From: Harmothoe impar | Lineage: Eukaryota; Annelida; Polychaeta; Phyllodocida; Polynoidae | Assembly: GCA_947462335.1 (NCBI GenBank) | Contig: OX381707.1 | Location: forward strand, 65,490,816-65,554,815 | DNA: 64,000 bases | Reading direction: 5' to 3' | In this document: one piece after another, positions 42,590-53,899 of the stretch | Layout: the number at the start of each line of letters is the position of its first letter | How positions within the stretch are numbered: position 1 is the first letter of the stretch | Position numbers and translations under genes: made by a program | Notes under the pieces: generated by a model | Seen by the model: the letters and a program-made list of their open reading frames with translations, nothing else | Told to the model about the DNA's origin: nothing | Databases searched by the model: none

Positions 42590-45207
42590 TAGGGGAGACC
42601 GGGGCACGTTGAACCGCTTTAGCACCTTTATTTTTTTCCTGACCTCGTTAAAGGAATCTGACCTTTGATTTTTTATCAAGCAGTTACCTTGTATCGTTGC
42701 GATATAAGAGAACCTATCGCAAGGCAAATGTGGTCTTTTCTTGTATTTTTGTTGAATTTTTGAAAATAAAATCTTAGGGTGGTTCAATGTGCCCCATGCC
42801 CGAGGTAGGTTGATCCACCCACCGGGGCACCTTGAACCACATACGTTGAACGATCCAAACAATCAACAATATAGATCAATAATTGAAACTTCGGTTGGAA
42901 TTAGTTACTATTGTTCCTGTTTCATAGGATTGAATGCAAAAAATACATATTAAATTTTAATGTACGAAAGTCACTCAATTATAGTTTCTATAGACATGAC
43001 TGAGTTTGTACTGTACAGATTCTTTTTTAGGGTCAAATTAAACCAGTGTAAAAGTATTCCTGTTATTTGTTAAGTCTGAATAAATCTTTGATTACATTCT
43101 TCTATAATGTAATGCATTTTTCTGCCTCTGAAAAGTAATAAATATATGAAATAACAAAAACGCTATTGACAGTTCGAACTGTCAAAAGTGGAAAATGTTT
43201 CTGTTATTGACAGTTCACACTGTCAACAGTGGAAATTCTTCCTGTTATTGACAGTTCCTCATGCGAACTGTCAATAGCAGAATATTTCTGTCTAATTGAC
43301 AGCTCCCACTGACATCGGAGTCAAAAAGTTTTTGTTTTTTTAGCAAAAGTGTGTTTTTTAGCAAAAGTGTTTTTTTCAACAAAATCGGTTTTGCCCACAA
43401 AATCGGTTTTGCCCACAAAATCGGTTTTGCCCCATTATGGGTTTTGGCCCAAAATTGGTTATGCCTCCAAAATCGGTTTTGGACCCAAATCAGTTTTGCC
43501 CTCAAAATCGGTTTTGCCCTCAAATTCGGTTTTGCCCTCAAAATTGGTTTTGCCCCCAAAATCTATTTTGCCCCCGAAATCGGTTTTGCCCCCAAAATCG
43601 AGGTTTGCACTAAAAATTTGTTTTGCACTGAAAATCCATTTTTCCACTAAGATTTATTTTTCCACCTAAATGGACTTTTCCACCAAAATGGAATTTTCTA
43701 TCAAAATGAAACTTTCCACCATAATCGAATTTTCCACCAAAAACGAACTTCCCACCCATTTCAAACTTTCCACCAAAATCAAACTTTCCACCAAAATCAA
43801 ACTTTCCACCAAAATCAAACTTTCCACCAAAATCAAACTTTCCACCAAAATCAAACTTTCCACCAAAATCAAACTTTCCACCAAAAACGAACTTCCCACC
43901 CATTTCAAACTTTCCACCAAAATCAAACTTTCCACCAAAATCAAACTTTCCACCAAAATCAAACTTTCCACCAAAATCAAACTTTCCACCAAAATCTCTC
44001 TCTGTAATTATAAGGAACTGTCAATAAGAGAGGAAATTCCCACTATTGACAGTTCGGTGAAGAACTGTCAATAACGGTATAATTTACCACTATTGACAGT
44101 TTGAACTGTCAATAAGAGAAAGTTATCCTACTATTGACAGTCTGAACTGTCAATAAGAGGAAAGTTTTCCACTATTGACAGTTTGAACTGTCAATAGCTG
44201 GCCCAAGGTGGTCCGGCTATTGACAGTGCAAACTGTCAATAGTGGGATATTTTTCTCTTATTGACAGTTCAAACTGTCAATAGTGGGATATTAATCTCTA
44301 ATTGACAGTTCAAACTGTCAATACCAGGATATTATTCTCTTATTGACAGTTCACACTGGCAATAAGAGATTCATTTTCTCTTATTGACAGTTCCTTTTTG
44401 GAAGTGTCAATAAGAGAATCTTTTTTTCCTTATTGACAGTTTGAACTGTCAATAAGGGAATTATTTCCTGGTATTTACAGTGCAAACTGTCAATAAGGGA
44501 ATTTTATTCTGTTATTGACAGTTCGAACTGTCAATAGTCACGGCCATGAAATAAAGACACTGTAAATATGTTACATAAGAATTATTTTTACAAACCGTAA
44601 ACTATGTATTCTATCATCATTTTATGACCAAATTGTATCGAATTTGATTATGTCATTATCCATATTATCTTCCCTTGATACACTACTAACATTGCATCAT
44701 TATTCAGTCATTTAATTGTTTTAACACCATTGCCCCTAAAATCGGGGCACCTTGAGCCGGCTCAAGGTGCCCCAGAGCTTGGAGCACCTTGAGCATGGCT
44801 CAAGGTGCCCCGTTTTTTGTGGCTCAATGTGCCCCATGCTGGTCATCACAGATAACATTGATGTTATTCAAATTACATAAGACACCTAGCAGTAAAGTTG
44901 GGTTCTATTCAAGGGTTCATATGTATACTTCGACCTTCATAGAGATCTTAGGCCAGCAATGTTTTTTAAGGACACAGGAACAATAGTTTACCAATTGCAA
45001 ATATCTGCTTTCAAGGCCATAAACCTTTAATGTTGTCTAACTTTCTCATCAGCATCCTAAACTCATCATGATGTTGCTGATCTGAACTGTCTATATAACC
45101 TTTGGGGATAATGTGGTAGGCATACTGCCAGAAAATTCCCAAAGGAATAGCAAAGAGATTGGGCGGCTCAACGTGCCCTGGTGATCAACATGCCCCGGTC
45201 TCCCCTA
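42590..45207. mobile_element. TIR element with GGGGAGACCGGGGCA ends, carrying a nested insertion
   Basis: TAGGGGAGACCGGGGCA at the left is matched inverted by TGCCCCGGTCTCCCCTA at the right, with GTTGA continuing both. The interior has repeated GGGGCACCTTGAACC and CTCAAGGTGCCCC palindromes at 42780-42840 and 44740-44835. The 1,391-bp palindrome element (43155-44545) sits inside it. Without that nest it would be about 1.2 kb. I see no transposase and no clear target duplication. Confidence 0.7.
43155..44545 (-). mobile_element. Palindrome-array/minisatellite element, copy 2 (nested)
   Basis: This copy is inverted relative to copies 1 and 3. It runs from CAAAAACGCTATTGACAG to CTATTG-type palindromes ending AGTCACGGCC, and is flanked by a perfect 9-bp repeat ATGAAATAA (43146-43154 and 44546-44554). 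The core (about 43330-43995) contains AAAATCGGTTTTGCCC units and then an 18-bp CTTTCCACCAAAATCAAA array. Two identical variant blocks, ACGAACTTCCCACCCATT, lie 144 bp apart, a higher-order duplication. No protein is encoded. Confidence 0.85.
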
Positions 45208-45481
45208 GAGAGCTCTACATTTGGGAAACTGTATAGGTATTTTTATGCTGCCCATACTGCGATCCCAGTTGACGAAGTCCACACAGGCTAACAAGATGGT
45301 TCTTGCATGATCGGAACCTTACCAGCTGCATCAACCTAGAGAAGGCGGTGATCCAATCAGCTATAGCTCGCTCTGTACCTTGAGAAGTATTGCGTGGGTT
45401 TGTAACGTTTGATGCCATGGGACCATCATCCGACTTTGTGAGTAGTATAGGAAAAAGGAGGAGGGGATATGGCTACCGTGT

Positions 45482-45708
45482 ACTCAGCGTCCAAAGGGAG
45501 TCCAGATTGCCTCGAGAATGACTCCCCTCTCTAGGGGAGCCTAGGTCCTTATGTGACTCCCTTATGTGAGCCAGGGAGCTAGGTGACTCCCCCAGGTGAC
45601 TCCCTTAGGTCAGCCAGGCTACCTTATGCAGCCTGTGCTCACCCAAAGGAAGGGAGTCATTCTGGAGACGACCTGGACTCCCTTTTGACGCTGTTACTTT
45701 TCTCTGTG
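45482..45708. mobile_element. CACAGAG-family element, left end degraded
   Basis: The right end reads CTTTTGACGCTGTTACTTTT then CTCTGTG, followed by TA. The left end has the inner part of the inverted repeat (CAGCGTCCAAAGGGAGTCC) but lacks the outermost bases. The interior holds many GGGAGTC/GACTCCC motifs and GAATGACTCCCCTCTCTAGG, as in the elements at 4049 and 13008. Confidence 0.6.
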
Positions 45709-45710
45709 TA

Positions 45711-47299
45711 GGAGGGAGAGGCTGTAAACAGGAATATTAATGTATTGGATGATCCTTTTGGATTTGAGAGCAAGTTGTGTTGCTGCTCACTTCTTGCCGT
45801 CATGCAAGGTTATTACACACACACATATATAAATATATATATATCTGGCTAGCTGGCCTGTAAGATGTTTTCGAAGCCTGGGCTGCATGACGTAGAATGA
45901 ACACCCACATGTTAACATGTTTCTGATTAGGAAATCTGCTGACATGGTTATCTGTAGTGTGGACTGATTATTACTGAGCACATAACTGCATGGATCAGCG
46001 TCTCTCCCCACATTACCGTTCATGATATAGATTAATCTGACTTATTTCGCACATGGCTCCTTTTATACATTGGAGGCACTTTAAATGATGTTATTGACAA
46101 CACGAGGTCTCACATGTTAGGCGATATATCTAATTTAAGTAGCCACGTGTGATGACTAAATCTATATTTCTAATGATCATTATCATAACCCTGATGAAGA
46201 TGTTGTGAACATAGAAACTGTAGGTTCAGACAACAATAAAGTGTATGCCTTTGTGTGATAAACCAAGTTAGGAACTTAGTTGTGTTGTTTATCTACAAAA
46301 CTACAAAAATATCATAAATATAATGAGCCAGCTCTATGAACCTTAATATACACGTGTAAAGGTTTCCGTAATCCTAGTTTCTGCCTTTGGTATATATCTG
46401 AGGATGCTACACTAGAATAGGACCTGTTGAGCAGTAGCACACATAATTAGACACATAGCAAATATTGAAACAGCTTTCAAAGGATGTCCATTCTTTACAA
46501 CTAATTTGAGATGTTCTGCATTTGGGATATGTGAAAAGGATGAACTGATAAAAGCAGATGATCATAATGCAATCAAAAATAAGCTCATTCAAACAGTATG
46601 TGACATAACTCATTGTACAATCTATGCAAATTATAATCATCATTTATAACCGAACAGAATCGAGAGACTCCAAGATAAGAGAATAGCCGCTCCTCTCTGA
46701 CAATTACTAGTTGTGCTGTTCTAGAGAGCCGTAAACCACCCCTGAGGCACTGTATTGATTGGCAAGCAGTGCCACATGCAGCGGAAATGATTTGTCGACA
46801 ACAAGACTTCTACTCAAGAAGTAAGAGAAGTACATTAATGCACTTTTGTTGTTCCATGATTGTTCGAGGGCTATGTCCTTAGCTATACTTACATCAATCC
46901 TATGGCATGCCATTATACCAGAAACATAATAGAAGAAAATGACTAGTTCATTATATTGGTCATGGTGGGGAGGGGACTACTAGCCACCATAACTTAGTTA
47001 CCAGCGATAATCAGTAGGAGGCAGATGGGTCATGGGGTATATGGCATCGGAGTTCCGATATCACCTGGTACACATGGATGGGTGACCAATCTGGGAGACG
47101 CACGTTTATCTGCTTTTGTATATCCCTATAGATAGACAACCAGTGCCGTTCTCAAATCCTTACATTGTCCCAAATCCACCCCAAAAACAAACATAATATT
47201 ATATCTATGGTAGGAGGGGTTGAAAGGCTATGCCAGATATGATGATATATGTGTATATGCATAATCAGGGAATTATCATTGATCTACCCTTCTGGCCCC
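45711..47299. other. Non-coding DNA, no supported gene
   Basis: A short AT microsatellite lies near 45825. No other structure is supported. Confidence 0.4.
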
Positions 47300-47489
47300 T
47301 TTCTGGCTCCACCAAGCAATAGTTCTTTTTACACTGCCATAACTAGCATCACCACTGGAAACTACCAGGACCCAGTCTGAATACAGCAGCATAGCAACAT
47401 GCAGTGATCAGGGAGTAAGTCGCGCTACAAGTAGTAATCTGATCCCTCTTTAACATCTCCTTCAAGGATCCCCCCCGCCCTATCTTCCC

Positions 47490-47576
47490 CTATAGGGTCC
47501 TGGAGTAGCAGGGGGTGCTGTCCAGGATGATGTTGTCACCCATCATAGAGGAGTGCTCCTGGCCAGGACCAAGGAG
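47490..47576 (-). CDS. Candidate terminal exon, unknown gene
   Basis: On the minus strand a pyrimidine-rich tract ending CTCTTACAG is followed by 28 in-frame codons (LLGPGQEHSSMMGDNII and on) and a TAG at 47490-47492. A diverged paralogous segment after TCTCTCCCAG near 40030 keeps a PG..H..M pattern. I do not recognise the product. It could equally be a conserved non-coding stretch. Confidence 0.2.
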   Translation of the reverse strand, partial: LLGPGQEHSSMMGDNIILDSTPCYSRTL

Positions 47577-48899
47577 CTGTAAGAGAGTCAAGTCAGGTTT
47601 CAGACTGATGAGATCAACCTTCAGACCAGATAAAGCTGTACACAGTTGTCCATGGTATATAGGGGAGGGCTGGTGAGGGAGATGAGGGGAAAGGAACCGG
47701 TCAAGGAAGAGAGGGAGGGAGGAACAAAGACAGCCAAATAAAAGAACAGGCAGATAGGTAAGTGTAAAGGGGAACTGCATAAATAGGTAGTAAAATAAGG
47801 CAAAGTGAGATGACAAAAAAAAGTTTATGTATGCCAGCTTCTGTAGCGCCTTTGACTTTAGAATTTTCTGTAGTTGTCACCTTAGAAGACGGTTTCTTCA
47901 TTTAAAATATAGATGCACACATTCATCAGGCCTTCCCTATATCAGAATGTCTTCGCCTGATCACTCCTCTCCCCATTCCAATTTGACAGGGGTGTGTTCA
48001 ATGATAAAAATTATGCATAACCTGATGATAAGCTTCTGCAAGTGACTTCACCCAGATATTGCAAAGCATTGGCAGCACTATATAACAAGATAGGTTGGCA
48101 ACAGCCAGCATTGTGGAAATAGGAGACATAAACCCCTAGCAGATTCTACCAGACAATGGACACCCAGACGAGGGAATTATTTGCTCTACCAGTCATCACT
48201 TCCATGTCACTTCACCCTGATGCACTCCAGACAGTGACACAAGGGTCACAATGCATGCAATGATGTGTTGCAGGAGCTCTCCTACTACAGAATCAATGAC
48301 ATATCATTGTTGTCTAACCCATTATGGCATGAGGACTTGGTCGTAAGCTATCCTATACTGTAGACTCTATCTTCTGGCTATTGATTGCTGAGGTCAATAT
48401 AAATAGACAACACAACTTGGTAACTATGAGTATGTCCAAAATGGAATTCATTGCAATCAGTTCAACAACCAGAGAGTCAGTAGGGTTTCACTATCACAAT
48501 ACTAATATAGTGGAGACACATTACCGTAAAGTGAAAGATTCAACTTCTGTGTTGGTCTTATTATAAAGCGTGTAGTGATCCCACTAGTCACACACCTAAT
48601 AGGGGCACTCAACATTGGTGGTATATATGTGTACTGAGGACTCTGTCTATGAAGTCATTTTCTTAAAAATGATGGGTCAGTCCATCAATATATCCCTCCC
48701 TTTTTCCCTTCCTACCTCCCTATCAATGACCACACCCGTATCTCCCTCATCATACCTTTCTCTATAACCTACACCTCCCTTCTATCATAATTATTACTAT
48801 TTTCCCTCCTTCTTTTCTCCTTCCCTTCCTCCCTTTCCACTCCCTGCTATCTAGATATCCATTTATATGCCTCTCTTCGTCTCTCCCCTGCACACACAC

Positions 48900-49260
48900 T
48901 TTCTGGATAGTTCCTCCCCTTAGGCATCCCATTATGAAAGGGCTATCTGTTTGTAACTTCCAAGTGGCCTGTCCTTAAAGGCTTTACATCCTTCCACATC
49001 CAGTCGCCACTTTTTCTCCGTAGGGGGCTGTTTGCCAAATTGCTGCTGGGCTGAGGTTGCTTCATGCCGCTTGCGGCTCAGTCCCAGCCAGAACCCACAA
49101 CGGGGCAACTGTCCTGACATCTACGTCACCATCTTGAAGAAGAGCCGTACCCAAATTGACACCATTCAGTGTTCTTCTGGGCTTTATCTTTAAGCATCTA
49201 TGCTATTTTGATTTCTTCCCTGCAACTGCAGTTTATCAAATTTGTGCCAGCAAACAAGAA
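48900..49260 (-). pseudogene. Conserved segment with broken reading frame, unit A
   Basis: The minus-strand sequence is closely similar to 55754-56113, where a frame of about 119 codons is open (for example RTLNGVNWGMALLQDG and SAQQQFGKQP). In unit A the same region has a stop or frameshift after WVLAGTEP. The product is not recognised, and the similarity may be only that of recent duplicates. Confidence 0.25.
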
Positions 49261-50743
49261 GGCGTTGGTACACTCTAAGCCTGCTTTTTGAGAGGCAAAT
49301 GCCTTTCAGCCGACTGGAGAACTGCTTCACTAAAGTTTGGTGTTTACTAAGGTGGAAATGACTAGATGGACACCTGTCATAGAGTGGGTGCTGTAGCCTA
49401 CAGGCAACGTTGACGAGCCTATAAACTAGAATAATTCACCCAAATTAGATTTGTGTAGTTATCTAAGCTATATATAGATGTTACCACTTTCTGGATAATC
49501 CTTAATTTCTCAAACAGTATCTTGTAATTCAAGAAATATTTGTATCACTGCCATTGTGCCTTTTTCTCAGGTCTCATTTCACAAACAGTAAAGATGTTAC
49601 CAACCAAGGATTATAAATGACAACCTTCGGAGTCACCCCCAACAGCTACAGTAATAGGAATACCCTATAACATATTCACACCTAAATATAATCTTCAGGA
49701 GCTCTCTTCCTTTGGTTATGATATATTTATAGACCGACATCTTCAGGCTATGTTCCTATGTAGTAATCATCCAACCATAGTTGAGTTGATGTATAACTCA
49801 GCATGCATCTCATAGTAGCTATGATGTGAAAGTTCTATCTGCATCCTCCACTACAATGAACAATCAGTGTAGCAAACATAGACTTGTCAGTTTACTGATA
49901 GAAGGAGACTACATTTCGATTACATTACCAGATAGTTTCCCTACACACCTTCACTTTGGTTAAAAAGAACATAAATTGTATCTACAACAATGTACACTGC
50001 CCTAATGTCTGACCTTATTGCTCTGCTTCAGTTATATAAAATTATGTGGTTAAAGTAGAACTGTTACTTAATTGTGTAATAATATATAATGACATTGTAT
50101 TCCTCTAATTCGTGTTAAAGAAGGATGGTGTGCAACTGCTAGATGTGCCACGTGCATTCACACTTCGTGCGTAACTGAGAGAGAGAGTGTGTGTTAAACT
50201 TTGGCATGGTGTGCTTCTTATCTGGCATGGTTTTCTATATGTATACATATGGTCAACTTGATGCTGGCTAGGGGCCTATAATCATCAGCTTCTGTTTTCC
50301 TCTTTAACAGGATATCCTGTGACCAGGAGCTGTAACTGTTTCCTATAAGAGGGTAGAACTCGTTGGTGTACATACAAGTTGAACTCCTACTGAGTTCTCT
50401 CAGCAGGTCTTGTAGATACACACATATATTAGGCATTAGCGAGATACTGGTGCTGCCACCAGGTGTTGCTCTGGTACCAATTGTATCCCCCTTGTCACCA
50501 GCAACCAGCTCAGCCAAATCTCAGGTCCGAGATTAGGGTACAAACAGGGTGTGAGTATTGTAAGTGGGTTGTACCTGGGCATTCCTTATGTCACCTGTCC
50601 CTCATAGAGTAATGGTTAGCATGGTGGATTCATGATGCAGAGGACCTAAGAACAACAAACCTTGTTTCTCAGATCATAAGAAATGTTTTTATATTTTTAT
50701 GTTTTCCCTCGGTAGTGTCATCGGAACAGTATGTTTTTGGTAC

Positions 50744-52000
50744 GGCCATGACTATTGACAGTTCGAACTGTCAATAACAGAATAAAATTCCCTTATTGAC
50801 GGTTTGAACTGTCAATACCAGGATATAATTCCCTTATTGACAGTTCAAACTGTCAATAAGGGAAAAAAATCTTATTGCCAGTGTGAACTGTCAATAAGGG
50901 AATAATATCTTGGTATTGACAGTTTGAACCGTCAATAAGAGAAAAATATCCCACTATTGACAGTTTGCACTGTCAATAGCCGGCCCACCTTGATTTAGCT
51001 ATTGACAGTTCAAACTGTCAATAGTGGAAAACTTTCCTTTTATTGACAGTTCAGACTGTCAATAGTGGGATATTTTTCTCTTATTGACAGTTCACACTGT
51101 CAATAGTGGTAAATTATACCGTTATTGACAGTTCTTCACCGAACTGTCAATAGTGGGAATTTCCTCTCTTATTGACAGTTCCTTATAATTATTGTCGTAA
51201 CCCTGTGAGCTATTTTGGTGGAAAGTTTGATTTTGGTGGAAAGTTTGATTTTGGTGGAAAGTTTGATTTTGGTGGAAAGTTTGATTTTGGTGGAAAGTTT
51301 GATTTTGGTAGAAAGTTTGATTTTGGTGGAAAGTTTGATTTTGGTGGAAAGTTTGATATTGGTGGAAAGTTTGATATTGGTGGAAAGTTTGATTTTGGTG
51401 GAAAGTTTGATTTTGGTGGAAAGTTTGATATTGGTGGAAAGTTTGATATTGGTGGAAAGTTTGATTTTGGTGGAAAGTTTGATTTTGGTTTTCAGTGCAA
51501 AACTGATTTTCAGTGCAAACAATTTGGGGGCAAGACCGATTTTTGGGGGCAAAACCGATTTTCAGTGCAACCCCGATTTTGGGGGCCAAACTCATTTTGA
51601 GAGCAAAACCGATTTTTAGGGCAAAACCGATTTTGAGGGCAAAACCGATTTTGGTCCAAAACCGATTTTGGAGGCCTAACCAATTTTGGGGCAAAACCGA
51701 TTTTGGGGCAAAACCGATTATGGGGCAAAACCGATTTTTGGGGCAAAACCGATTTTGAGGGCAAAACCGATTTTGGTGAAAAAAACACTTTTGCTAAAAA
51801 AAAAACTTTTGCTAAAGAAAAACAACTTTTTGACTCCAATGTCAGTGGGAACTGTCAATAAGACAGAAATATTCCACTATTGACAGTTTGCATGAGGAAC
51901 TGTCAATAACAAGAAATAATTCCCACTGTTGACAGTGTGAACTGTCAATAACAGAAATATTTTCCACTATTGACAGTTCGAACTGTCAATAGCGTTTTTG
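50744..52000 (+). mobile_element. Palindrome-array/minisatellite element, copy 3
   Basis: The element starts GGCCATGACTATTGACAG and ends CTGTCAATAGCGTTTTTG. About ten spaced palindromes form the left arm and four the right arm. The core (51213-51830) has about 15 units of TTTGATTTTGGTGGAAAG and then AAACCGATTTTGGGGC units. The 9-bp flanks TTTTGGTAC and TTTTGGGCC match at seven positions. Left-arm palindromes can be matched one by one to those of copy 1. Confidence 0.82.
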
Positions 52001-52538
52001 TTTTGGGCCCCAACCTTTGGCTGAATGTAACTTAATACGGCCGATCACAATTCAAAAAATTTCATCAAATTGGCTGACCCTAAGCCTAATTTATATTTCC
52101 CTACAGGGGAGCCTGTTTAAAGTTGGGGCTGGTTGAAGTCATTAGGGTGTTGGGTGGTGGTGGGAGCAACTCCATGAACTTACCAACATTCAAGTGGTAG
52201 GGGGAGTGTTTCTACTGAGGGAACAGCCACATTTCAAAATTATGACCGTCGGGAAAATAATGAACTGAAGATAAGAATATTTTACTTGAGGAATATAGAT
52301 TTTACCTAGATCTATAGATCAGATATTCCAACAGATGTCGAACCTTCCCTGGGAATAGAAATTCACTAAAGACATAGATATTCAGGATAATTAGAAATTT
52401 CTAACCAGAGCTCTTTACCCTATCTGTGAGTTCACAGGCTCTTCCACCATTTTCTTCCACCATTTATAGTCTCCCTACCCCTTCAGCTGTACCCATGTAT
52501 GTATCTGTATGTATGGAGTTAACCACCCTTCAGCTTTA

Positions 52539-52821
52539 GGCTGTGGCTCACGCTCTCTGGCCAATGTGAACGTCTTTGACCGGGTGCCAGCTTTGACCGG
52601 AGGCCAGCTTTGACCGGCTTGATGGACAGCCGTTTATTTGGGGGAAGATGCAGGTATAAATGGGCCACTAAATTACTAATTTAAAGTGTCATAACAATCA
52701 TTAACCCTTTCATCCCATTTATATCTTCATTGCCCTTAATAAACCATTTTTTATGGCACCTGATCAAAGCTGGCACCCGGTCAAAGACGTTCACATTGGC
52801 CAGAAGTCGTGAGACACAGCC
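52539..52821. mobile_element. TIR element with GGCTGTG ends and TTTA duplication
   Basis: The left end GGCTGTGGCTCACG and the following TGGCCAATGTGAACGTCTTT are matched inverted at the right end (AAAGACGTTCACATTGGCCA, then CGTGAGACACAGCC). TTTA flanks both sides (52535-52538 and 52822-52825). Unit B at about 57105 reads CTTCAGC-TTTA-CTCTTGTGGAGAT, the empty form with one TTTA. Length is 283 bp with no coding frame. Confidence 0.78.
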
Positions 52822-53814
52822 TTTACATTTACAGAGATTTTTATATTGCAGTTTGGGAGGTGTCTAGCTAACTAACACTTCATTATCATAAAGTTGCTTC
52901 TTGCCCCCAAGATTCTCAGAATAAAGCTCTCATTACAATCCTCTCCTGAGACCAAAGGATTACTATGGTATGGCGGACCATCGTTTTATTGTCAATTCAT
53001 GAATACATGTTTGTCATTCATTGTAAGTCAAGCATCATTTTCAAGACAATGAAGCTAATAGGCCTGTGTCCAGTAGCATATATAAAGCTGTTTGTCGTCC
53101 GTTAAAACGTGAATTTGAATACAAATATCAAATATATGTTTTGTCTCCCTGTGGACGACAAAACCAGCAAATACAAAAGTGGATTAGCAATCTGGGGGTG
53201 TCAAAAGTGGACGACAAAAGTGGGAATTCATATATCTAACATGTTTGATTTTTGGTGCAGAAATTGGGCAATATGCTCTTTATTCTATTATAATGCCTCA
53301 TCCATGTATGACCTGGGCAGTCTGGACAGCAATTTATAACGCCTAATGGACACAGTATACCTGGAGTTAAAGTGGAATATATCTAAGAAATATATTCCCA
53401 AATATATACATATTACTGGACGTCAAACAGGTGAAATATTCCACTTTCCTTTTCGTAAAGTGGACACACACCTAAACCTGTTCTAAAAGAATATGATATT
53501 AAATCTACATTTGCTTCCTTCCGTAAGCCTCTAAAAATATTCTACAGGAAAAGAATGGGTTGAGTAACAGATAACAGACACAAAGCAAAATATGGACATA
53601 GCTGTCAACTGGGCAGCTACCAACTCATTCCTATCTTAGTCTGTTAAATATCTGAGAAGTACTGATTAAAATACACTTGTTTAAAATATGTCTGTTTACG
53701 ATACAACCAACCTTCTCATTAGTTGTGAATGTATCGCTCAAATATACGGGTGTTAATATTGCTTGCTTCAATTCTTCTCTATAGTTTTATGATCAATGTC
53801 CTGTGGGTTGATAT

Positions 53815-53890
53815 ATATGTCTGGGATGATAATTATTATCATCCCAGACAGCAATTGCTGTCTGGGATGATAATATCATCCCAGACATAT
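53815..53890. repeat. Double nested palindrome, cruciform-prone
   Basis: ATGTCTGGGATGATAATTAT is followed by its complement, then GCAATTGC as the centre, and then the whole hairpin again with a 4-nt shorter loop region. Each half is a hairpin and the two halves are also complementary to each other. It lies at the boundary between duplicated units A and B. Confidence 0.85.
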
Positions 53891-53899
53891 TATGTTGTC

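Larger units (their letters stand above)
47300..53800 (-). repeat. Duplicated locus, unit A (with two inserted elements)
   Basis: The unit aligns in pieces with unit B. Matches are 48210-48300 to 54233-54330 (ATGATGTGTTGCAGGAGCTC and CTCTCCTACTACAGAATCAA shared), 48890-49130 to 55745-55985, 49600-49800 to 56400-56590, 50210-50330 to 56900-57000, 52430-52530 to 57050-57110, and 53500-53650 to 57210-57360. The palindrome element and a TTTA element sit in unit A but not in unit B. Divergence is moderate. Confidence 0.55.

Noticed and set aside
43610..44074. Long reading frames on both strands (97-134 codons)
   Set aside because: They run through the 18-bp tandem array; a unit divisible by three keeps every frame open. 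No non-repetitive domain is present.
51122..51883. Reading frames of up to 190 codons
   Set aside because: Same cause as in copy 2: tandem repeats of 17-18 bp in the palindrome element core.
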